38,882 nt of DNA from Prochlorococcus sp. AG-347-L19. GTDB taxonomy: Bacteria > Cyanobacteriota > Cyanobacteriia > PCC-6307 > Cyanobiaceae. The stretch spans positions 1 through 38,882 of the forward strand of contig QCCO01000010.1 of assembly GCA_003278895.1 (NCBI GenBank), in the 5' to 3' direction. The notes beneath the pieces are model-generated. The model did no database searches, was not told the DNA's origin, and worked only from the letters and a program-made list of their open reading frames with translations. Positions within the stretch are counted from its first letter, which is position 1. Every line of letters starts with the position of its first letter. Shown here one piece after another: positions 8,536 through 17,211 of the stretch. Position numbers and translations under genes: made by a program.

Positions 8536-9594
8536 GTGTTACAAACTTACGGAAAATCTGATGTCACCTACGACTGGTACGCAGGGAATTCTGGTGTTGT
8601 TGGCCGTTCAGGTAAATTCATAGCTGCTCATGCTGCTCATGCAGGCTTAATGATGTTCTGGGCAGGAGCTTTTGGATTATTTGAATTGGCTCGTTACGAC
8701 GCAAGTATTCCAATGGGTGCACAGAAAGCAATTGTTTTGCCTCACCTAGCTGGTATTGGAATTGGTGGCGTTGAAAATGGTGTTATTACAGAACCATATG
8801 GAATTGTTGTAATTTGCACATTACATTTAATTTTCTCTGCAGTATTGGGTGCTGGGGGATTATTACATTCCAATAAATTTGCAGGTGATCTTGGAGACTA
8901 CCCAGAAAATAGTAAGCCCCAAAAATTTGACTTCGAATGGGATGACCCAGATAAATTAACTTTTATTCTTGGTCATCACCTAATCTTTCTTGGGCTTGGA
9001 TCAATTATGTTCGTTGAATGGGCTCGAATTCATGGGATTTATGATCCAGCGATAGGATCTACAAGACAAGTTATTTACAATTTAGATATTGCCGCTATCT
9101 GGAATCATCAATTTGATTTTTTAAAAATAGATAGTCTGGAAGATGTTATGGGGGGACATGCTTTCCTAGCCTTCCTAGAAATAATTGGGGGTGTTTTCCA
9201 TATTTGTACTAAACAATTTGGAGAATATACAGAATTCAAAGGAAAAGGATTACTTGGAGCTGAGGCAATTTTGTCTTACTCAGTTGTTGGTGTTTCTTAT
9301 ATGGCTTTTGTCGCTGCTTTTTGGTGTGCTTCAAATACGACTATATATCCAGTTGATCTATATGGAGAACCCTTAAAGCTTCAATTTGAATTCGCCCCTT
9401 ATTTTACTGATACAGTAGATTTAGGATCAGGAGCGTATAGCTCAAGAGCTTGGCTTGCTAATACTCATTTTTATTTGGGTTTCTTTTTCTTACAAGGTCA
9501 TCTTTGGCACGCACTAAGAGCAATGGGATTCGACTTTAAAAAGATTGGTCAAGCTTTTGAAAATATTGAAAATACAAAAATCACTCAAAACTAG
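8536..9594 (+). CDS. pcb: Prochlorophyte chlorophyll-binding antenna protein (Pcb), IsiA-like type
   Basis: This is a 352-residue six-helix antenna protein of the CP43/IsiA/Pcb family that binds divinyl-chlorophyll around a photosystem. Likely chlorophyll-ligand histidines are seen in AAHAAHAG, LPHLAG, LGHHLIFLG, GGHAFLAF and GHLWHALRA. The N-terminal stretch with HAGLMMFWAGAFGLFELARYD is closer to IsiA and CP43 than to the main Pcb I recall from high-light strains, which reads ...GLIAFTAGASTLWELARY. The frame starts at GTG (8536), giving MLQTYG, close to the usual MQTYG. A position next to isiB suggests an iron-stress antenna. A terminator follows at 9607-9639. Confidence 0.93.
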   Translation: MLQTYGKSDVTYDWYAGNSGVVGRSGKFIAAHAAHAGLMMFWAGAFGLFELARYDASIPMGAQKAIVLPHLAGIGIGGVENGVITEPYGIVVICTLHLIFSAVLGAGGLLHSNKFAGDLGDYPENSKPQKFDFEWDDPDKLTFILGHHLIFLGLGSIMFVEWARIHGIYDPAIGSTRQVIYNLDIAAIWNHQFDFLKIDSLEDVMGGHAFLAFLEIIGGVFHICTKQFGEYTEFKGKGLLGAEAILSYSVVGVSYMAFVAAFWCASNTTIYPVDLYGEPLKLQFEFAPYFTDTVDLGSGAYSSRAWLANTHFYLGFFFLQGHLWHALRAMGFDFKKIGQAFENIENTKITQN

Positions 9595-9606
9595 TTTAAT
9601 CTAATA

Positions 9607-9639
9607 AAAAGCCTCTCCTTAAAAGGGAGGTTTTTTTTT
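9607..9639 (+). terminator. Intrinsic terminator after pcb
   Basis: CCTCTC pairs with GGGAGG (one T-G wobble) around a 7-base loop and is followed by a run of nine T. It begins 12 bases past the pcb stop. Confidence 0.85.
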
Positions 9640-9667
9640 GTAAAATTAATCCAAGTATTCAAAAACA

Positions 9668-10321
9668 ATGGATAATCCACAAGAAATTAATTGTAGGGAG
9701 ATTTTCAGAAAGGCTTATGAAAATAGGTATACATGGAAAAATGACTTTAATGGTTACAAAGGGAAATGTACTTTTTTAACTAATAATAATATTCATAAAG
9801 GGGAGTTTGTTTTAGGTAAAGACTTTAAACCAAATATTCAAAAAATAGAAGATGAGAAAGTTGTCAAAAGTATTGCCTCTCAGTTATTTGAAGTGTGTAT
9901 ACATAGGGTAAAGAGAGAATTTGAATCAGTGCACTCAGAAAATAATTTTAACTTACAAAAGATTTCTGAAAGTGGGATTGAAATGAGTATTTCAGGAAAG
10001 AATCAAGGTGATAAATATAGAGTTAAAAATAATTGTATTAATATGGTCTATAGAAAAATTCATGGAACTATAATTGAAATTTTTGTTGAAGAATTTTTAG
10101 ATACAGGAACAGGTACCCTCAGCAAAAAATACAGTAGTCAACAAATTGATCCGGATACACTTGAGACAAATTCTCAAAAATTGGAATACCAGGATGAATT
10201 CCTAAATATGGGTAAAGACGATTATTGGATATTAAATTCAAGAACAATCAAATACTTAAACTTAAATCAAGAAGAAGAAACACAAAAGTTTGTTTTCGAG
10301 GATCTATGTATATTGAATTAG
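9668..10321 (+). CDS. DUF3386-family protein
   Basis: This 217-residue soluble protein begins with REIFRKAYENRYTWKNDFNGYKG, which I recognise as the opening of the cyanobacterial/plastid DUF3386 family. The family's function is unknown. Alternating charged and hydrophobic strands suggest a beta-rich fold. It stands alone between the pcb terminator and a converging gene whose stop is 4 bases away. Confidence 0.7.
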   Translation: MDNPQEINCREIFRKAYENRYTWKNDFNGYKGKCTFLTNNNIHKGEFVLGKDFKPNIQKIEDEKVVKSIASQLFEVCIHRVKREFESVHSENNFNLQKISESGIEMSISGKNQGDKYRVKNNCINMVYRKIHGTIIEIFVEEFLDTGTGTLSKKYSSQQIDPDTLETNSQKLEYQDEFLNMGKDDYWILNSRTIKYLNLNQEEETQKFVFEDLCILN

Positions 10322-10325
10322 GTTT

Positions 10326-10571
10326 TTAATCAACCAACCTAAACCCTTTATCAAGTAGTTTTTGATACAAGAGTCTTGCTCTAAAAGCTAGAATTTGCTC
10401 TTCATTTTCATTACTAATTACATGAAAATAATTATTATCTAATTTATTTTTGCTAAAGCAAACATTTGCTTCTCCTAATCTTAAAGTCCAGTTATCTTCT
10501 TTGGCTAAATGTTGATTAGGGCCAAGATCCCAAGGACATTTTTCAGGATATTTTTCTCTTTTAGAACCCAT
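10326..10571 (-). CDS. Conserved-looking hypothetical protein, 81 aa
   Basis: This is an unrecognised soluble protein with a Pro/Trp-containing start (YPEKCPWDLGPNQ) and a C-terminal helix (EQILAFRARLLYQKLLDKG). The amino-acid mix is that of a real protein. It has no motif I can tie to a function. Confidence 0.55.
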   Translation of the reverse strand: MGSKREKYPEKCPWDLGPNQHLAKEDNWTLRLGEANVCFSKNKLDNNYFHVISNENEEQILAFRARLLYQKLLDKGFRLVD

Positions 10572-10660
10572 ATGAATAATTTTAACTACCCAATATTAGT
10601 CAAAATTTAAAAGTATGGCTATGAAAAATAGTTGATAACTTTTTCATAAAATTGTTATTT

Positions 10661-10678
10661 AATGCAATGCAATGCAAT
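10661..10678. repeat. Short AATGC tandem repeat
   Basis: Three perfect AATGC units plus AAT lie in the intergenic gap, 9 bases from the end of the methyltransferase gene. It is probably a slippage product and has no evident role. Confidence 0.7.
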
Positions 10679-10686
10679 TAAAAAAT

Positions 10687-11325
10687 TTACTCTTTGGTCG
10701 CGATTAAACAATAAAATGGGTCTTTGTTTAAAAAATTAAAAATATTAAGCGCTGGCTCAGTAAACTTCTTGATAATTTTTGGCTCATTAAATCCGTTTGA
10801 GATTAATACTTTTCTTACATATTTGACCCTCTCTTCTTCAGTAGATGATGTCCATATGTTGGGAGCTTTATGCCAAAATGCTCTGTTGGAAAAAGAAATA
10901 ATTATCTTGCCTTGACTACTCATAATTCTTGCAACTTCTTTGGTTAAATTCTCGGGATATTGTAAATACTGCCATGCGGCCACCATTAAGCAATAATCAA
11001 CACTTTCTTTGTCTAGTGGAATTTTTTGATTTAAATTGAAATTTTGTATCCAATAGGAATCAAAAATCTTGTTTTTTTCAAGTTCTTTTTTGTTTAATCC
11101 ATGTCCAATAACTTTTTTATATTTTTTCCCTTTGGGTAGATAACTGTCCCAACTGGACATTAAATCAAGAACAGTTGAATTATTATTGATTTCACTTTCA
11201 TATAGATCTGTAAGATTTTGCCTGAAGTTTGCATCTAGATGATAGACAAATTTAGGGTCAGAATAAAATTCTTCATCATTACTCTCATCAAGTTTTTTTC
11301 TTTGATAATTATTTAGAACTTCCAA
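10687..11325 (-). CDS. SAM-dependent methyltransferase, type 11-like
   Basis: This 212-residue protein is a class I methyltransferase in outline. Motif I is degenerate (TVLDLMSSWDSYLP in place of a Gly-rich VLDxGxGxG loop). The post-motif DYCLMVAAWQYLQYPENLTKEVARIMSSQGKIIISFSN is a clear motif II/III region, as in Methyltransf_11 members. The weak Gly loop leaves open whether it binds AdoMet. The substrate is unknown. Confidence 0.72.
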   Translation of the reverse strand: MEVLNNYQRKKLDESNDEEFYSDPKFVYHLDANFRQNLTDLYESEINNNSTVLDLMSSWDSYLPKGKKYKKVIGHGLNKKELEKNKIFDSYWIQNFNLNQKIPLDKESVDYCLMVAAWQYLQYPENLTKEVARIMSSQGKIIISFSNRAFWHKAPNIWTSSTEEERVKYVRKVLISNGFNEPKIIKKFTEPALNIFNFLNKDPFYCLIATKE

Positions 11326-11474
11326 AACAAATAATTAATTCATAGATCAAATCTAATAAATTGAAATTCCATTTGTGTTTTAGAAATTTATTTTTAATTC
11401 ATAAATTAAAATTCCTAAAAAAACTAGACATCTAATCAAAAAAAGTTAAATTATTAATTAATGATCTAATAAGA

Positions 11475-11645
11475 ATGATTGATTTAAAAAGGAGCCAAAA
11501 AAATAGGTCTAAAAATGCTCTTTTCAATCCCTATAAAAATGGAATAAGTTCATACGATATGGCGTATCTTTCATCAAAAAGAAATTTAAAAAATAAAACT
11601 GTTTATCTAAAAAATGATTCTAAAAAATATAATTTTGCTGCATAG
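11475..11645 (+). CDS. Small basic protein, 56 aa
   Basis: This ATG-initiated frame ends with TAG 2 bases before the ATG of the MIF-like gene, an arrangement that suggests translational coupling. The product is rich in Lys, Asn and Ser (starts MIDLKRSQKNRSKN) with a central SYDMAYLSSKRNL, and has no membrane segment. Its function is unknown. In DNA this AT-rich a chance frame of this length is possible, so confidence is moderate. Confidence 0.45.
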   Translation: MIDLKRSQKNRSKNALFNPYKNGISSYDMAYLSSKRNLKNKTVYLKNDSKKYNFAA

Positions 11646-11647
11646 AG

Positions 11648-11980
11648 ATGCCTTATATTAATGTTTCGACCTCAGCAAAAGTAAATAATAAAGATAAATT
11701 ACTCGAAGAAATTGCAATTCTAATTTCATCTTTAACTAATAAATCAAGAAAATTTGTTATGGCGAAGATAGATGATAATTGTCAAATGTACTTTGATGAT
11801 AAGACCCCTTCTTGCTTTTTGGAAATTAAATCAATAGGTTCTTTAAATACTTCAGAAATGGCAAAGCCAATATCAGATTTTGTATATGAGAAAATGGGGA
11901 TCCCAATAGATAGACTTTATATTTCATTTGAAGATGTGCCTGCTAAATTGTGGGCTTGGAATGGAAGAACATTTGGTTGA
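11648..11980 (+). CDS. MIF/phenylpyruvate tautomerase family protein
   Basis: This 110-residue protein belongs to the macrophage migration inhibitory factor family of trimeric tautomerases. The N-terminal proline exposed by Met removal (MPYINVST) is the catalytic base in this family. The family's middle block is PSCFLEIKSIGSLN, and the C-terminal block (RLYISFEDVPAKLWAWNGRTFG) is strikingly close to animal MIF. Prochlorococcus is known to encode a MIF homologue. The physiological substrate is unknown. Confidence 0.92.
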   Translation: MPYINVSTSAKVNNKDKLLEEIAILISSLTNKSRKFVMAKIDDNCQMYFDDKTPSCFLEIKSIGSLNTSEMAKPISDFVYEKMGIPIDRLYISFEDVPAKLWAWNGRTFG

Positions 11981-12003
11981 GGATTTTTATAGTTATATAG
12001 ATA

Positions 12004-12387
12004 ATGGAAATAAATAAATTAGTTGATTTAAATAATCTCAGAACTGCTCCTCAATTAAGCAATAATCAAGAGAAAAAACTTTTAGACGAACTAGAAGTAA
12101 ATATTCTTAAAACCGATTGGATAACGATAGGAATAATGGCACCTTGTGATAATAGAGCTATTGAAGCATTACAATCAATTTCTATAAAATATTCAATTAA
12201 ATTTGGGAATCTAGATTCCCTGCAAGCTGATGGAAGTGTTTTTTTAAAAGCTAATCAAAAAACTGGTAATGTTTTTGTCAGATCTGAAAATGGTCTTGGA
12301 GAGGGAATTTTAATAACATGTCAGTATGACGAAGGTGCTAAAGAATCTAATACATTTGGACCATTGCCATTAGATTTTTTTAGATAA
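12004..12387 (+). CDS. DUF1824-family protein
   Basis: This 127-residue soluble protein resembles the cyanobacterial DUF1824 family, with LRTAPQLSNNQEKKLLDEL near the start, WITIGIMAPCDNRAIEAL near residue 40 and GVLITCQ-like/FGPLPLDFF at the end. The family's function is unknown. It starts 23 bases after the MIF-like gene in the same direction, so the two probably share a transcript. Confidence 0.72.
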   Translation: MEINKLVDLNNLRTAPQLSNNQEKKLLDELEVNILKTDWITIGIMAPCDNRAIEALQSISIKYSIKFGNLDSLQADGSVFLKANQKTGNVFVRSENGLGEGILITCQYDEGAKESNTFGPLPLDFFR

Positions 12388-12545
12388 TTAATTTCTTATT
12401 TATTTTTTTATCAAGGATCTAATTTAATGACAACTTTTTATCAGATAATATTTTTGAGAACTTGGATTTCAAATTATTTTTTACTTTAAAGCTTTGTTAT
12501 CATGTCTAATGGCATTGACCTAAATTTTTTCACTATTTTAATTTA

Positions 12546-13415
12546 ATGTTTTTTCAGGATATAATTCAAAATTTAAATAATTTTTGGTCAAAAGAAGGTT
12601 GTTTGATTATGCAACCATATGATACCGAAAAGGGTGCCGGGACAATGAATCCGCATACCTTTTTAAGGGCTATTGGACCAGAGCCTTGGAGTGTGGCATA
12701 TGCTGAGCCATGTAGAAGACCTACCGATGGACGTTTTGGTGACAATCCTAATAGGGCGCAACATTACTTTCAATATCAAGTAATAATTAAACCTTCACCG
12801 GAAGGAATCCAGGAAAAATATTTAACATCTCTAGAATCTCTTGGAATTAATCCTAGAAATCATGACATAAGATTTGTGGAAGATAATTGGGAGTCTCCAA
12901 CACTTGGAGCTTGGGGTGTAGGTTGGGAAGTCTGGCTGGACGGAATGGAAGTTACTCAATTTACTTATTTCCAACAATGCGGGGGTATAGATTGCAATCC
13001 AATTCCAATTGAAATCACTTATGGACTAGAGAGGATTGCTATGTTTTTGCAGGATAAAGAAAGTATCTGGGACTTAAATTGGAACAAAGATTTGAAATAT
13101 AGCGACATTTGGCTTCAATTTGAAAAAAGTCAATGCTCTTTTAATTTTAGTGAATCTAGTGCTGACAATCTCAGAAAATTATTTGAAATTTATCAAATCG
13201 AGGCAATTTCTTTAACAGAGAAGAGATTAACTTACCCCGCGCTTGATTTTGTTCTGAAATGTAGTCATACATTTAATCTTCTTGATGCCAGAGGAGTAAT
13301 TTCAGTTACAGATCGTGCACAATATATCGAAAAGATCCGAAAATTAGCAAGAGAAGTTGCATCATCTTGGTTGGAAGAGAGGAATACTCTAAATTTCCCT
13401 CTATTAAAAAAATAA
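12546..13415 (+). CDS. glyQ: Glycyl-tRNA synthetase alpha subunit
   Basis: This 289-residue catalytic subunit of the heterotetrameric (alpha2beta2) bacterial glycyl-tRNA synthetase is a class II enzyme. The characteristic N-terminus [25 protein letters not shown] and [19 protein letters not shown] are followed by [19 protein letters not shown] and the motif 3 region [11 protein letters not shown]. The length is normal. The beta subunit (glyS) is not adjacent. No terminator is visible before the porin gene, which has its own 132-base upstream gap. Confidence 0.97.
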   Translation: MFFQDIIQNLNNFWSKEGCLIMQPYDTEKGAGTMNPHTFLRAIGPEPWSVAYAEPCRRPTDGRFGDNPNRAQHYFQYQVIIKPSPEGIQEKYLTSLESLGINPRNHDIRFVEDNWESPTLGAWGVGWEVWLDGMEVTQFTYFQQCGGIDCNPIPIEITYGLERIAMFLQDKESIWDLNWNKDLKYSDIWLQFEKSQCSFNFSESSADNLRKLFEIYQIEAISLTEKRLTYPALDFVLKCSHTFNLLDARGVISVTDRAQYIEKIRKLAREVASSWLEERNTLNFPLLKK

Positions 13416-13547
13416 AGACTTTTGGGATGAGTGAAAAACTTTGTAAAATTTGTTACACGTAAGTGAATCTAATTGATCTATCCAAAATTGTTAGCTTGGA
13501 TACAATTTACATACCCATCTCTATGGGTAATTTTAGTGTGAGGTAAA

Positions 13548-14846
13548 ATGAAACTCTTCCAACAAATGTTGGTAGCAGGAGCATCTTTGAGCTTAATAGC
13601 TCCAATTGCTGCTCAAGCTTCCGATGTCGTCAATTTAGAAGAAATGAATAGCTACTCCCGTAGCACAAAAAAAAGTTCTTCAAGACTTGACAGTAAAACA
13701 TTCATTAACGAAGTTAGTGAAGATCTCGCTAACTTAAAGGGTCGCGTTGATGGCCTTGAAGTTAAACAAAAAGAATTTGAGGCCGGTGGCTTCTCAGATA
13801 CAACTACATTAGACGGTAAAGTTAATTTCACAGTCGGAGCCCTTTCTTATGATGGTGCTGGTACTGCCGAGGTTTCTAATGAATCTGCTCTTTTTCAGTA
13901 CATGTGGCAAGGTAACTTGAATACAAGTTTTACTGGAGACGATAATCTTTACGTAAGACTTAAAACAGGTAATGCCAATTCTTGGACTGCAAAGAAAGAT
14001 CATGGTACATATCTAAGTTCTTCAAAAGGTAACTCAGACACAATTAAGGTTGATAAAATTTGGTATTCATTCCCAGTTGGTGAACAGAATACAGTATTTG
14101 TTGGCCCTTTAATTGAGAACTACTATATGCATGGAACTACTCCATCAATATATAAGCCAGTACTTAAAGCCTTCTCTCTTGGAGGAAATGCTGCTGCTTA
14201 TGGTGCAAGTACAGATACTGGTGCAGGTTGGGTTTATAAAGCAGATAACGGTTTTGCTGTTAGTTCAAACATAGGAACTAAATCAAAAACAACTCAAAAA
14301 GTTAGTGGCGAATACGTTGAATCTGGCCTTTTAACAGATGAATCAAAAACAAGTTGGGCTACTCAAATAGGTCTTACTAAAGACCAGTGGGCTGTATCAG
14401 GAATGGTAAACCTTAAGTACAATGACTGGGGAGATGAATACTACAGTACAGCTACTGGAGATGATCGTAACGAAAATAGTACAAATTACGGATTAAGAGC
14501 TTGGTGGAGACCACTAGAAACTGGTACTGCTACTCCTGAGGTATCTTTTGGTTATGATTATTCAGTATTGGAAGGTTATTCAACAAATGATACTACTGAT
14601 GCTTACTTCGTCGGTTTAACATGGCTTGATACTTTTAATCCAGACGATCGTCTAGGTATTGCCTTTGGACAGCCTCAAATGAGAGAAAACACTGGTGCAG
14701 AACCGTTTATGTATGAAGTATATTACGGTTTCAAGGTTAATGATTCAGTAACTGTAACTCCAACAATTTTCGGAGCTACAAATGCTAATGGAACTGATGG
14801 AGAGGACTACACTGGTGCTGTAATCGAAACACAATTTAAGTTCTAA
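13548..14846 (+). CDS. som: Outer-membrane porin, SomA-like
   Basis: This 432-residue protein has a signal peptide (MKLFQQMLVAGASLSLIAP...AQAS, cleavage near residue 25) and a short SLH-like/coiled-coil segment (VNLEEMNSYSRST, then DLANLKGRVDGLEVKQKEFE). The rest is a long beta-barrel with alternating aromatic strands that ends in FKF, the usual terminal aromatic of outer-membrane proteins. It belongs to the cyanobacterial porin group (SomA / iron-uptake porin), several copies of which occur in Prochlorococcus. Solute specificity cannot be told. A purine-rich GTGAGGT lies just upstream of the ATG, and a strong terminator follows. Confidence 0.9.
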   Translation: MKLFQQMLVAGASLSLIAPIAAQASDVVNLEEMNSYSRSTKKSSSRLDSKTFINEVSEDLANLKGRVDGLEVKQKEFEAGGFSDTTTLDGKVNFTVGALSYDGAGTAEVSNESALFQYMWQGNLNTSFTGDDNLYVRLKTGNANSWTAKKDHGTYLSSSKGNSDTIKVDKIWYSFPVGEQNTVFVGPLIENYYMHGTTPSIYKPVLKAFSLGGNAAAYGASTDTGAGWVYKADNGFAVSSNIGTKSKTTQKVSGEYVESGLLTDESKTSWATQIGLTKDQWAVSGMVNLKYNDWGDEYYSTATGDDRNENSTNYGLRAWWRPLETGTATPEVSFGYDYSVLEGYSTNDTTDAYFVGLTWLDTFNPDDRLGIAFGQPQMRENTGAEPFMYEVYYGFKVNDSVTVTPTIFGATNANGTDGEDYTGAVIETQFKF

Positions 14847-14849
14847 AAT

Positions 14850-14925
14850 AATCTTAAATTGCATTAAAAAACACCCATATAGGGTGTTTTTTTTTAACTT
14901 TATCAATCTTAAATTGCATTAAAAA
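14850..14925. repeat. 21-bp direct repeat flanking the terminator
   Basis: A 21-base stretch starting AATCTTAAATTGCATT is present identically at 14850-14870 and 14905-14925, 55 bases apart. The second copy is followed by an AGGTG-T7 run like a decayed terminator. It looks like a local duplication of the porin 3' end. Confidence 0.85.
14865..14895 (+). terminator. Intrinsic terminator after porin gene
   Basis: ACACCC pairs with GGGTGT around ATATA, with an A run before and nine T after. It is 20-odd bases past the porin stop. Confidence 0.88.
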
Positions 14926-14960
14926 GGCCTTTCCAGGTGTTTTTTTATTTTTTTACTCTT

Positions 14961-15200
14961 TTACCAGCAGTTTTCTCCTTCGCCAATTGGGATACATGCT
15001 GATGACTTAGCTGCTTCATCAGCTATTTTTTGAGCTTCCGCATCTAATTTGAAATCTGCATCTAAAGGCATATCAGTATTCCATTCTTTTAATCCACCTA
15101 AATCATTTTCACCTGATTTCACTGAATTACTATCTGCCGTTGAAATAGCTAATGCGCTTGTGGCCGCGATAAAAATTGCAATTGAACTTCTTTTTGGCAT
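14961..15200 (-). CDS. Small exported protein, 79 aa
   Basis: A basic start and hydrophobic core (MPKRSSIAIFIAATSALAIS, cleavage near residue 21-25) predict export. The mature part is about 55 residues, acidic, and ends with two cysteines in SSACIPIGEGENCW, which could form one disulfide. Its function is unknown. It converges with the porin gene. Confidence 0.65.
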   Translation of the reverse strand: MPKRSSIAIFIAATSALAISTADSNSVKSGENDLGGLKEWNTDMPLDADFKLDAEAQKIADEAAKSSACIPIGEGENCW

Positions 15201-15273
15201 TCTATAATTGGATTTTCTATTATATTAATCAATTTTAAATTCATATTCTTTTTGTTGTATAAAATGATTCTTT

Positions 15274-15945
15274 TTAATCCCCCATAACTCTTAAAAGATT
15301 TGAATAAGATTTAAAAATAAGGTCAAGTTCATCAGATCTGCCATGCTTTGCCAATAAACTTCTTGCACCTGCGTCTAAATCAAATAAATATTCTCTTTTT
15401 TCAGTAGATTTAACATAACTTTCTATCCAACCCACGCATACTAATCTTTCACCATTATTTACTTCGCTTACTGAATGTAAGTAAGAACTTGGATATAAAA
15501 TTATCTCTCCAGCATTTAATTTGAATTTCTCTTCTGAATTCATTGTTTCAATAATTAATTCTCCACCTTCATAAGAATCTTTATTTGTTACTGAGAGAGT
15601 AAATGATAAATCTGATCTACCAGAAGACATGTATGGATTGTCAATATGTCGCCCATAATGCATATTTTTTGATGATTTTGTAAACATTATTCCATGTATT
15701 CTTTTTGGTAAAGAAAAACTTTTTATTAATTGGCTGGAAAGGATTTTTTCAGTAACAAATTGTGAGTACTTTTTTGATACTTCAGAATTTCTATTTAATT
15801 GGAAATTATTTTTTACCAATGTGGCATGACTGCCTGCAGTAATTTTCCCATCTTTCCAATTTTGAGTTTCATCCTCTAAATCTTTTTTTATTAGTTTGAT
15901 TTCTTCAGCATTTAATAACTGTTGAGTTAAATAATTCATGTGCAC
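15274..15945 (-). CDS. Fe(II)/2-oxoglutarate-dependent PKHD-type hydroxylase
   Basis: This 223-residue dioxygenase of the PiuC/YbiX group shows the complete iron site: His100 and Asp102 in GRHIDNP, His157 in SYLHSV, and Arg167 in GERLVCVGW for 2-oxoglutarate. YbiX/PiuC genes commonly lie beside iron-uptake genes, and this one is divergent from futA across 96 bases. The natural substrate is unknown. The frame can start at 15945 or at the second Met two codons later. Confidence 0.92.
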   Translation of the reverse strand: MHMNYLTQQLLNAEEIKLIKKDLEDETQNWKDGKITAGSHATLVKNNFQLNRNSEVSKKYSQFVTEKILSSQLIKSFSLPKRIHGIMFTKSSKNMHYGRHIDNPYMSSGRSDLSFTLSVTNKDSYEGGELIIETMNSEEKFKLNAGEIILYPSSYLHSVSEVNNGERLVCVGWIESYVKSTEKREYLFDLDAGARSLLAKHGRSDELDLIFKSYSNLLRVMGD

Positions 15946-16041
15946 TATAAAAAATGATACATCTTTGTGTATAGAAGATCGCTTTTAGAGTTTTAACAGT
16001 TTTGGTAGGTATAAAGTAACCATAGATACTAATTTCAAAAA

Positions 16042-17064
16042 GTGCAAAAACTCAGAAAACTATTTTATACAGCACTCACATGTACTTTTTTGCTAAACGT
16101 TAATATACCCGCTAATTCAACAGAAAAAGAAGTCAAAGTTTATTCAGGTAGACATTACAACACAGATAGAAGTATTTATAAAAAATTTGCGGATGAAACA
16201 GGAATAAAAGTCAGGCTTATAGAGGCAGCAGGGATTTCTTTAATCGAGAGATTGAAAAGAGAAGGGAAGAATTCTCAAGCAGACTTAATATTGCTAGTAG
16301 ATGCCGCAAGAATTACTAATGCAGCCAAAGCTGGATTACTGCAACCAATACAATCTTCTAATTTAGAAAATGATGTTCCAATTGGATTGAAAGATCCAAA
16401 TAAGGAATGGTATGCCTTAACAAGAAGAGTAAGAGTTATGATAGCCAATCCAAAAGTAATTGATGTTAGCAAAATCAGTGATTACACTGATTTGGCTGAT
16501 CCTTCTTTAAAAGGGAAAGTATGTTTAAGAAATAGAAAAAGTCCATACAATCAATCTTTAGTTGCCAATCAAATAATTAACAAAGGAGAATCAGAAACTA
16601 AAGCTTGGTTATCCGGAATGATTACAAATGTTTCACAACCATTTTTTCCCGGTGATATTTCAATAATTAGAGCAGTTTCTAAGAAAAAATGTGGAGTAGG
16701 AATTGTTAATCATTATTATGTTGCGAGAATGTTAGCAGGAGTTAATGGAAGGAGAGATGCTTTATATGCAAAAAAAACAAAAGTCCTTACACCTAATCCT
16801 GCCCACGTAAATATAAGTGCAGGAGGTGTTGCAAAATATGCAACAAATAAAAGTGAAGCGATTCAGTTGCTTGAATTCTTAGCATCTCCAGAAGGAAGTA
16901 AAGGTTTAGCTGCGCCAACTTTTGAACATCCTTTGAAGGAAGTTAATCAGAATGAAATAGTAAAGAAATTTGGAGAATTTATACCTGACAATGTCACAGT
17001 AGAAGACCTTGGAGAAAAAAATTCTCTAGCTATTAAATTGATGAAAGATGCAGGGTGGAATTAA
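16042..17064 (+). CDS. futA: Iron(III)-binding protein of the Fut ABC transporter
   Basis: This is a 340-residue substrate-binding protein of the FutA/IdiA family that captures ferric iron for the FutABC transporter. A signal peptide (residues 1 to about 26) ends near NIPANSTEK. Iron-ligand tyrosines expected in FutA are present: Tyr39 (after His38 in GRHYNTD), Tyr169 (SPYNQSL) and the pair Tyr225-Tyr226 (NHYYVAR). The frame starts at GTG (16042). The permease and ATPase genes are not in the window. The divergent hydroxylase gene suggests shared iron control. Confidence 0.95.
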   Translation: MQKLRKLFYTALTCTFLLNVNIPANSTEKEVKVYSGRHYNTDRSIYKKFADETGIKVRLIEAAGISLIERLKREGKNSQADLILLVDAARITNAAKAGLLQPIQSSNLENDVPIGLKDPNKEWYALTRRVRVMIANPKVIDVSKISDYTDLADPSLKGKVCLRNRKSPYNQSLVANQIINKGESETKAWLSGMITNVSQPFFPGDISIIRAVSKKKCGVGIVNHYYVARMLAGVNGRRDALYAKKTKVLTPNPAHVNISAGGVAKYATNKSEAIQLLEFLASPEGSKGLAAPTFEHPLKEVNQNEIVKKFGEFIPDNVTVEDLGEKNSLAIKLMKDAGWN

Positions 17065-17126
17065 AAATTAAGAAAATTAAATAGTTCATAATTCTCTTTT
17101 TATTTTGTGCATACTTATATACAGCA

Positions 17127-17211
17127 GGAGAGGTGGCTGAGTGGTCGAAAGCGAACGATTCGAAATCGTTTAATAGGGAACTATTCGTGGGTTCGAATCC
17201 CACCCTCTCCG
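17127..17211 (+). tRNA. tRNA-Ser (anticodon CGA)
   Basis: The acceptor stem GGAGAGG (17127-17133) pairs with CCTCTCC (17204-17210), with discriminator G. The anticodon stem AACGA/TCGTT encloses loop TTCGAAA, with the anticodon CGA at 17161-17163. The long variable arm is typical of serine tRNA, and the T-loop is GGTTCGAATCC. CCA is not encoded. It reads UCG codons. Confidence 0.96.

Noticed and set aside
12427..12489. 20-codon frame upstream of glyQ
   Set aside because: Short, rich in Phe/Ile/Leu as expected from AT-rich DNA, with no signals.
15946..16041. Fur box between the hydroxylase and futA
   Set aside because: Expected from gene content, but I could not find a convincing two-sided match; only a weak ATAC/GTAT dyad is present.
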